DNA of 19,540 nucleotides, taken from positions 1 through 19,540 of the forward strand of contig JBBAGE010000024.1 of the NCBI GenBank assembly GCA_041655055.1, read 5' to 3'. The notes beneath the pieces were generated by a model. That model searched no databases. It was not told the origin of the DNA and saw only the letters and a program-made list of their open reading frames with translations. Positions 14,698 through 19,540 of the stretch are shown in pieces (the first letter of the stretch is position 1; the number at the start of each line of letters is the position of its first letter). The stretch is from JBBAGE01 sp041655055. GTDB taxonomy: Bacteria; Pseudomonadota; Alphaproteobacteria; Rhodobacterales; Rhodobacteraceae. Position numbers and translations under genes: made by a program.

Positions 14698-15851
14698 GCC
14701 CCGCGCTTTTCAAAATCGATCCTGGGATCAACGAACACATACATCAGATCGGACAGAATCCCCACTACCAGCCCGACAAGGCCAAAGAAAAACAGCGTGC
14801 CGAAAATCACCGGATAATCGCGGGCCACGGCGGCTTCAAACCCCAGCCGGCCAAGCCCGTCGAGCGAAAAGATGGTTTCAATAATCAGCGAGGCGCCAAA
14901 AAACACCCCCAAAAACAGCGCCGGAAAGCCCGCGATCACGATCAGCATGGCGTTACGAAACACATGGCCATAAAGCACGCGGCCCTCGGGCAGGCCCTTG
15001 GCGCGGGCTGTGATCACATATTGCTTGCGGATTTCATCGAGGAAACTGTTTTTCGTCAAAAGCGTCAGCGTCGCAAAGCTCGCGATCGTCGAGGCCGCGA
15101 CCGGAAGGGTGATATGCCACAGATAATCAAGGATTTTCCCGCCGAGGCTAAGCTGATCGAAATTTTCCGATGTCAGCCCCCGCAGCGGAAAAATCTGCCA
15201 ATAAGACCCGCCGGCAAACAGCACCAGCAACAGAATCGCGAACAAAAACCCCGGAATCGCATAGGCCACGATGATCACGCCGCTGGTCCATGTATCAAAG
15301 GAACTGCCGTCACGCACCGCCTTGCGGATACCCAGCGGGATCGAGATGACATAGGCGATCAGCGTGGACCACAACCCGAGCGAGATCGAGACCGGCATTT
15401 TTTCCAGCACCAGATCCATCACGCTGATCGAGCGGAAATAGCTTTCGCCAAAGTCAAAGCGCAGATAGCGGCCCATCATCAGGAAAAACCGCTCGGCCGC
15501 GGGGATGGCCACGGTATCGCAGGCGGGGTTGTTCAGGCCCGGCGCGCCCTCATGCCCGGCTTCGCAGACGATGCGCGAAAAGCCCATGGATATTTCCAGC
15601 TCGGCGATGAATGCGGGCGGAAGGCCGCGCGCGCCGGCATAGCCGCCCTGATCATCGCCCATCTGGCCGCCGCCGACATCGCCGCCGCCGCCGGCAAAGC
15701 CCGAAAACACGTCACCGCCGCCCTCGACCCGTGCGATGATCTGTTCGATCGGTCCGCCCGGCACGAATTGCGTTAGCCCAAAGTTGATGACCATGATCCC
15801 GAACAGCGTAGGGATGATCAGCAACAACCTGCGAAAAATATAGGCGCCCAT
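14694..15851 (-). CDS. yejB: Peptide ABC transporter permease (YejB type)
   Basis: This 385-residue inner-membrane permease starts MGAYIFRRLLLIIPTLFGIM, the classic first helix of DppB/OppB-like permeases, followed by the NFGLTQFVPGGPIEQ signature. A periplasmic region (about 40-140) contains a glycine-rich run (44-63 and onward) and two cysteines, C96 and C111, before RYLRFDFGESYF. The transmembrane core ends with an EAA loop (ITARAKGLPEGRVLYGHVFRNA). It begins 15 bp after the yejA stop on the same strand and overlaps yejE by ATGA. Confidence 0.94.
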   Translation of the reverse strand: MGAYIFRRLLLIIPTLFGIMVINFGLTQFVPGGPIEQIIARVEGGGDVFSGFAGGGGDVGGGQMGDDQGGYAGARGLPPAFIAELEISMGFSRIVCEAGHEGAPGLNNPACDTVAIPAAERFFLMMGRYLRFDFGESYFRSISVMDLVLEKMPVSISLGLWSTLIAYVISIPLGIRKAVRDGSSFDTWTSGVIIVAYAIPGFLFAILLLVLFAGGSYWQIFPLRGLTSENFDQLSLGGKILDYLWHITLPVAASTIASFATLTLLTKNSFLDEIRKQYVITARAKGLPEGRVLYGHVFRNAMLIVIAGFPALFLGVFFGASLIIETIFSLDGLGRLGFEAAVARDYPVIFGTLFFFGLVGLVVGILSDLMYVFVDPRIDFEKRGA

Positions 15852-15866
15852 GCCTCGCTGATACCC

Positions 15867-17747
15867 TTACAAGTTGCCCGCGGCGCGCATCGCCTCGGCC
15901 TTGGCGGGGTCTTGCCACCAGAATTCCAGATGCCCCAGCGCATAGGGCGGCAACGGGTCGGGATAGGCATAGATATCGAGATAGGACACGAAATATTTGT
16001 CGTTATAGAACTGCGGAATCCAGAACCGCAGCGACCGCAACACCCGATCAAGCGCATGCACCGCGACCAGCATGTCATCGCGGTTATCGGCGCGCGTCAC
16101 GGCGGTGATCAGCCGGTCCACGGCCTCGTTTTGCAAGGTGGGCGAATTGAACGTGCTTTCGGCCGCGCCTTCGGATCCGAAATACTGGAACAATCCGGGG
16201 CCGGGCTCGTAGCCCAGCGGGAATTGGTCGGTGATGATATCGAAATCCTTGCCCCGGGTGCGGTCGGTATATTGCGCCGGATCGACCCGCGACAGCCGCG
16301 CATCGACGCCCAGCGCCGCAAGATTTTCGATGAACGGGTTGATGATACGATCAAAGGCCGGGCTGTCTTCGAGAAATTCGATGCTGAGCAATTGCCCCGC
16401 ATCATTGCGCCGCTTGCCATCAACCCCCACGGTCCAGCCCGCATCATCCAGCAGCGCCGAGGCCCGGCGCAGATTGTTGCGATCAAGCTGGCGTTCGGTA
16501 TTGCCGGTGGGGGCAAGCACCACCTCATCCGTCAGGATCGCGGCATCGAGCAGCCCTTCATCGACCAGCGGTTGCAGCAATGCCAGTTCCGCATCCGACG
16601 GCGTGCCGGTCGCCGCCAATTCACTGTTTTCCCAAAAGGAATGGACCCGCTGATAAAGCCCGTGGAACAGGCTTTCATTCGACCATTCGAAATTGAACAT
16701 CAGCCCGATTGCCTCGCGCACGCGGGGATCGGCGAATTTTTCGCGCTGCAGGTTGAATACGAAGCTTTGTGCGGGCGCGATGGTGCCATTGGGCAGTTCT
16801 TCCTTGACATAGGTGCCCAGTTGCAGCGCCGGGAAATCATAGGATGTCGCCCAATCCTTGGATGAATTTTCCTGCCGGAATGTATAGGTGCCGGCCTTGA
16901 ACCCTTCGAATGCGGCGGCGCTGTCACCGAAATACTCCACCCGGATCGTATCGAAATTATTCTGGCCGATGGCCAGCGGATGATCGGCGCCCCAGTAATC
17001 GGGATTACGGCGATAGATCACGCGCGCATTCACATCGTAACGATCAAGCTGATAGGCCCCGGTGCCCAGCGCCGGCTGCATCCGGCTTTCATCAAGGCCG
17101 GCGCCGGTTTCCTCGAACCAGGCCTTGGAAAAAATGGGCAACCCGCCCGCGCTTTGGATCACGCTGCGCCGGGGCGCGTCGGGGTGGAAATCAAAGCGGA
17201 TGCGGTGGGTATCAAGCACCTCGGCCCCCGTCACCTGCTGGGCCAGCACGGCGCGGAACGAGGCAAGCCCTTCGCGCTGAAAAATCTCATAGGTGAACAG
17301 CACGTCATCCGCCGTCATCGGCGTGCCATCGGCAAAGGTCACATCATCGCGCAGGTTGAAAATCACCCAGGATTTATCCTCGGGATATTCAAGCGTGGTG
17401 CACAAGAAACAATAGGCGGCCCCGATTTCATCCGCCGTGCCCGCCAGAATGCTTTCGAACATGATGTTCGACAGCGCGCCGGCGCGGCCCTTGGTCGTAT
17501 AGGGGTTCATCGAATCAAAGGTGCCGGCGGCCCAGACGGAAATTTCACCGCCCTTGGGGGCGTCGGGGTTGACGTAATCCAGATGGGCCATATCCGCCGG
17601 ATAATGCAGATCACCAAAGGTCGAAACACCATGGCTGACGATACTGTCCTGCGCGGTTGCCGTGCTGGCCAGCAGTGCTGTTCCACATGCCAATGCCAAT
17701 CGGCGCAGCGCCCCTGCGGCTTTTTGCATCGGCATCTGATCGCTCAT
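15867..17747 (-). CDS. yejA: Periplasmic peptide-binding protein of the Yej transporter
   Basis: This 626-residue extracellular solute-binding protein (SBP_bac_5, OppA/DppA-like) delivers substrate to YejBE. The Sec signal peptide covers about 1-32 (LRRLALACGTALLASTATA), with cleavage likely after A30-T31-A32. Family landmarks are HGVSTFGDLHYP (39-50), the YVNPDAPKGGEISVW stretch (59-73) and the NPYTTKGRAGAL region. An unusual C113-F-L-C116 lies in the early mature domain and could form a disulfide. The start is set by AGGGAG eight bases upstream. It leads the four-gene unit yejA-yejB-yejE-yejF, the same order as in E. coli, where the system imports microcin C and peptides. A 13-base palindrome lies about 75 bp upstream. 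Confidence 0.95.
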   Translation of the reverse strand: MSDQMPMQKAAGALRRLALACGTALLASTATAQDSIVSHGVSTFGDLHYPADMAHLDYVNPDAPKGGEISVWAAGTFDSMNPYTTKGRAGALSNIMFESILAGTADEIGAAYCFLCTTLEYPEDKSWVIFNLRDDVTFADGTPMTADDVLFTYEIFQREGLASFRAVLAQQVTGAEVLDTHRIRFDFHPDAPRRSVIQSAGGLPIFSKAWFEETGAGLDESRMQPALGTGAYQLDRYDVNARVIYRRNPDYWGADHPLAIGQNNFDTIRVEYFGDSAAAFEGFKAGTYTFRQENSSKDWATSYDFPALQLGTYVKEELPNGTIAPAQSFVFNLQREKFADPRVREAIGLMFNFEWSNESLFHGLYQRVHSFWENSELAATGTPSDAELALLQPLVDEGLLDAAILTDEVVLAPTGNTERQLDRNNLRRASALLDDAGWTVGVDGKRRNDAGQLLSIEFLEDSPAFDRIINPFIENLAALGVDARLSRVDPAQYTDRTRGKDFDIITDQFPLGYEPGPGLFQYFGSEGAAESTFNSPTLQNEAVDRLITAVTRADNRDDMLVAVHALDRVLRSLRFWIPQFYNDKYFVSYLDIYAYPDPLPPYALGHLEFWWQDPAKAEAMRAAGNL

Positions 17748-17822
17748 GGTTGTTCTCCCTTTTGGGGCCTGTCCTGCCCGCCTCGCCCGTCTGTGATAAC
17801 GCTAGTTTGCACAGCACCGAAC

Positions 17823-17835
17823 AATCAAGTTGATT
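17823..17835. repeat. Perfect palindrome upstream of yejA, possible operator
   Basis: AATCAA-G-TTGATT is a perfect inverted repeat with a single central base, 75-88 bp before the yejA ATG and just beyond the cytochrome terminator. The TTGAT half-sites point the wrong way for FNR. A TTGATT -35 with a weak TAGCGT -10 could overlap it on the minus strand. The regulator is unknown. Confidence 0.4.
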
Positions 17836-17864
17836 ATCCGTGAACACCGCCCGGATTGCCCATG

Positions 17865-17897
17865 AAAAAGGCCGCCCCGCTTGCGCTGGACGGCCTT
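17865..17897 (-). terminator. Intrinsic terminator of the cytochrome c gene
   Basis: On the minus strand, 25 bases after the stop, AAGGCCG (17897-17891) pairs with CGGCCTT (17874-17868) around a 16-base loop, and the stem runs into a T-tract (17869-17865). This is a textbook Rho-independent terminator and separates the gene from yejA downstream. Confidence 0.85.
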
Positions 17898-17922
17898 GAA
17901 TGGATCAAGCCGGGATCAGGCG

Positions 17923-18432
17923 TTACTGCGTTTGCAGATAGGCCACCAGATTGGCGCGGTCTTGCACCGAAGGCAGGCCGTTGAACGCCATTTTGGTGCC
18001 CGGGATCACGCCACGCGGGTTGACCAGGAATTCCGACAGGAATTCCGGGGTCCAGCCCCCTTCGATCGCAGCCATCGCGTTGGAATAGTTATAACCATCG
18101 ACCGAGGCCACATCGCGGTCAACCACACCATCAAGATGCGGCCCGACGCCATTGGTCCCGTCAAGCTTGTGACAGGCGATGCAGCGGCGATAAATCCCCT
18201 CGCCCGCGGCGGCATCGGCACTGGCCATCACCTCGGCGAAATCGATCTCGGGTTCCGGCTCGGCGCTGGCGGCGGCATCCTCGGTTTCGATTTCATAGGC
18301 CTGGGCAATTTCCGCGCCCGCATCGGGGCCGACCATGAACAGGCTTTCTGCCGCCCATTTGCCCAGAAGAAAGATCAGCAAAGTGCCACAAACGGCACCG
18401 ACAATTTTGGTGATGGTCATAGTGTTGAACAT
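17923..18432 (-). CDS. Membrane-anchored class I cytochrome c (c552/cy type)
   Basis: This is a 169-residue electron carrier. An uncleaved N-terminal helix (about 7-24, ITKIVGAVCGTLLIFLLG) anchors it in the inner membrane. An acidic, Ala/Pro-rich linker (about 47-65) follows, then one heme domain with CIACH at 84-88 and M148 (PGTKMAF) as the sixth ligand. This layout matches Paracoccus CycM (c552) and Rhodobacter CycY, which shuttle electrons from the bc1 complex to terminal oxidases, including cbb3. CcoN at the other end of the window is therefore a plausible partner (inferred). An AGGAG and GGGAC stretch precedes the ATG, a candidate promoter lies at 18463-18492, and a strong terminator follows. 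The cycM name is likely, but I leave the symbol open. Confidence 0.93.
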   Translation of the reverse strand: MFNTMTITKIVGAVCGTLLIFLLGKWAAESLFMVGPDAGAEIAQAYEIETEDAAASAEPEPEIDFAEVMASADAAAGEGIYRRCIACHKLDGTNGVGPHLDGVVDRDVASVDGYNYSNAMAAIEGGWTPEFLSEFLVNPRGVIPGTKMAFNGLPSVQDRANLVAYLQTQ

Positions 18433-18462
18433 GTCGCGTCCCGCTCCTGCAGATTTCGCAGC

Positions 18463-18492
18463 TTTCTAGCCCCTTCCAAGCCCCGGTTTCAA
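18463..18492 (-). promoter_or_regulatory. Candidate sigma70-type promoter of the cytochrome c gene
   Basis: On the minus strand TTGAAA (18492-18487) and TAGAAA (18468-18463) are separated by 18 bases, each close to the housekeeping consensus. They predict a start near 18456, about 24 bases before the ATG. Confidence 0.4.
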
Positions 18493-18494
18493 GG

Positions 18495-18500
18495 TATAAG
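18495..18500 (+). promoter_or_regulatory. Possible -10 element of pheA
   Basis: TATAAG matches five of six -10 positions, 50 bases before the pheA ATG. No good -35 is seen 16-18 bases upstream. It sits next to the -35 of the divergent cytochrome promoter, so the two promoters would compete or share a site. Confidence 0.3.
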
Positions 18501-18549
18501 ACCGCAATCAACCCGGGATTTTCCGAATTCTGTTGAACGGACCGAAAAA

Positions 18550-19389
18550 ATGATCAAACGCATCGCGTTCCAAGGTGAACCGGGGGCCTATTCCCATCAG
18601 GCCTGCAATGAATCGCGCCCCGAATACGAGGCCGTGCCCTGCCGCACATTCGAGGATACGATCGACGCCGTGCGCAGCGGCGAAACCGATCTGGCGATGT
18701 TGCCGGTGGAAAATTCGACCTATGGCCGCGTCGCCGATATCCACCACCTTTTGCCGCAAACCGGGCTGCATATCGTGGGCGAAGCCTTTGTGCGTGTGCA
18801 TATCAACCTGCTGGCCCTGCCCGGCGCCAGTCTTGGCGATATCACCGAAGCCATGAGCCATACGATGGCGCTTGGTCAATGTCGCACATTTTTGCGCAAA
18901 CACGGGCTGCGCGCGGTGGCCAGCACCGATACCGCGGGTTCGGCGCGTATTGTTGCGGCCAAGGGCGATCCGGCGGTCGCGGCGCTCGCATCGGAATTTG
19001 CCGGGCAGATCTATGGGCTGAACGTGCTGGCCCGCCATATCGAAGATCATGATCGCAACACGACCCGCTTTTTGATCATGTCGCGCACGCCCGATCGCGC
19101 CGCGCGCGGCCAAGGCCCGACGATCACATCGCTGCTGTTTCGTGTGCGCAACATTCCGGCGGCGCTTTACAAGGCCCTGGGCGGCTTTGCCACCAATGCC
19201 GTGAACATGACCAAGATCGAAAGCTATATGGTCGATGGGGTCTTTGCCGCGACGCAATTTCTGGCCGATATCGAAGGCCATCCCGATGACCCGCATGTGC
19301 GCCGCGCGCTTGATGAGCTGGAATATTTCAGCGACGAGGTCACGATTTTGGGGGTCTATCTGGCAGATGCCGAGCGGCGCAGCCAATAG
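18550..19389 (+). CDS. pheA: Prephenate dehydratase, stand-alone, with ACT regulatory domain
   Basis: This cytoplasmic enzyme converts prephenate to phenylpyruvate in phenylalanine synthesis. The 279-residue product lacks a chorismate mutase domain, so it is the monofunctional type. The catalytic domain (about 1-180) starts RIAFQGEPGAYSHQA and holds VENSTYGRV (53-61) and the conserved T172-R173-F174 motif. The ACT domain (about 190-272) has ALGGFATNAVNMTKIESYM; the usual ESRP is ESYM here, a form I associate with Rhodobacterales, so feedback control by Phe may differ in detail. The frame is open upstream to 17881, but homology begins at this ATG. Its ribosome site is weak (purine-rich CCGAAAAA). 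Confidence 0.95.
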   Translation: MIKRIAFQGEPGAYSHQACNESRPEYEAVPCRTFEDTIDAVRSGETDLAMLPVENSTYGRVADIHHLLPQTGLHIVGEAFVRVHINLLALPGASLGDITEAMSHTMALGQCRTFLRKHGLRAVASTDTAGSARIVAAKGDPAVAALASEFAGQIYGLNVLARHIEDHDRNTTRFLIMSRTPDRAARGQGPTITSLLFRVRNIPAALYKALGGFATNAVNMTKIESYMVDGVFAATQFLADIEGHPDDPHVRRALDELEYFSDEVTILGVYLADAERRSQ

Positions 19390-19403
19390 GGCCGATCAGG
19401 CCC
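19389..19403. terminator. Small hairpin between convergent pheA and the edge gene
   Basis: GGGCC (19389-19393), loop GATCA, GGCCC (19399-19403) forms a five-pair GC stem across both stop codons. Without a T-run it is only a weak candidate for a bidirectional terminator. Confidence 0.25.
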
Positions 19404-19540
19404 CCGCATGGCGCGTGCCGATCACCTGCGCATAGGTGGCGACGCGTTTGGCATAACGGCTTTGCAGGTTTTTCTTGGCAAATTTCAGCGATTGCACCAG
19501 CAGCCGCGCCGAAAGCGTGGTGGGCCGCAATTCCACGCCA
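19396..19540 (-). CDS. Unidentified gene, 3' end only (cut by window edge)
   Basis: The last 48 codons of a leftward gene enter from the right edge and end at TGA (19398-19396). The tail is basic and probably helical, with LSARLLVQSLKFAKKNLQSR followed by YAKRVATYAQVIGTRHAGA. Codon use matches the neighbours, and the frame stays open to the edge. I do not recognise the family from this fragment. The stop lies only seven bases from the pheA stop. Confidence 0.6.
   Translation of the reverse strand, partial: GVELRPTTLSARLLVQSLKFAKKNLQSRYAKRVATYAQVIGTRHAGA

Noticed and set aside
14682..15776. Long rightward frames opposite yejB, and similarly opposite yejA (15912-16865, 16980-17843) and yejF (12707-13594)
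   Set aside because: All are antisense shadows of well-supported transporter genes with skewed His/Arg/Gln composition.
17881..18549. Upstream extension of the pheA frame, giving a 502-codon open frame
   Set aside because: It runs antisense across the cytochrome c gene; PheA homology and normal length begin at 18550.
1..19540. Mobile elements, CRISPR arrays, toxin-antitoxin pairs, tRNA genes, phage or defence islands
   Set aside because: No transposase, integrase, regularly spaced repeats, tRNA cloverleaf or atypical composition was seen. The gene content is ordinary chromosomal metabolism and transport.

Overview
The window comes from an aerobic or facultatively anaerobic alphaproteobacterium of the Rhodobacterales (Rhodobacter/Paracoccus/Roseobacter group). 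The evidence is a high-GC, gene-dense sequence; a cbb3 oxidase, Usp, FnrL and HemN neighbourhood; a YejABEF-type transporter; a membrane-anchored cytochrome c next to a stand-alone prephenate dehydratase; and protein sequences of clearly rhodobacteral type. I cannot name the genus. There are no tRNA or rRNA genes, insertion sequences, CRISPR arrays or phage genes, and base and codon use look uniform.

Layout. Positions 1-2964 are an oxygen-response block: the start of ccoN (leftward, running off the left edge), a two-domain universal stress protein gene (rightward) and fnrL (leftward). Three good FNR-type boxes (TTGAT-N4-ATCAA type) lie upstream of ccoN, usp and the fnrL/hemN pair. Positions 3000-8024 are a tetrapyrrole block: hemN (oxygen-independent coproporphyrinogen oxidase), hemC, hemE, a small conserved protein with a nuclease-like N-terminal half, and hemF (oxygen-dependent coproporphyrinogen oxidase). 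Having both hemN and hemF, with an FNR box seen only at hemN, suggests heme synthesis that continues across oxygen levels. The terminal oxidase CcoN is one consumer of that heme.

Positions 8138-11872 hold a small cysteine-rich lipoprotein, an RsmC-like methyltransferase downstream of clpS (leftward pair), and a D-alanyl-D-alanine carboxypeptidase with a long Ala/Pro linker and a C-terminal SPOR domain. The roughly 310-base divergent spacer between clpS and the carboxypeptidase contains inverted and direct repeats.

Positions 11987-17747 are a complete leftward yejABEF-type peptide ABC transporter operon with ATGA overlaps between yejB, yejE and yejF. Positions 17865-19389 hold a membrane-anchored cytochrome c (c552/cy type, a plausible electron donor to the cbb3 oxidase), its intrinsic terminator, and divergent pheA. 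The right edge cuts the 3' end of an unidentified leftward gene.

I see no obviously novel multi-gene system. The items most worth a second look are the nuclease-like protein inside the heme cluster, the unusual geometry of the fnrL/hemN FNR box, paired cysteines in the exported parts of three Yej subunits, and the repeat-containing clpS/carboxypeptidase spacer.
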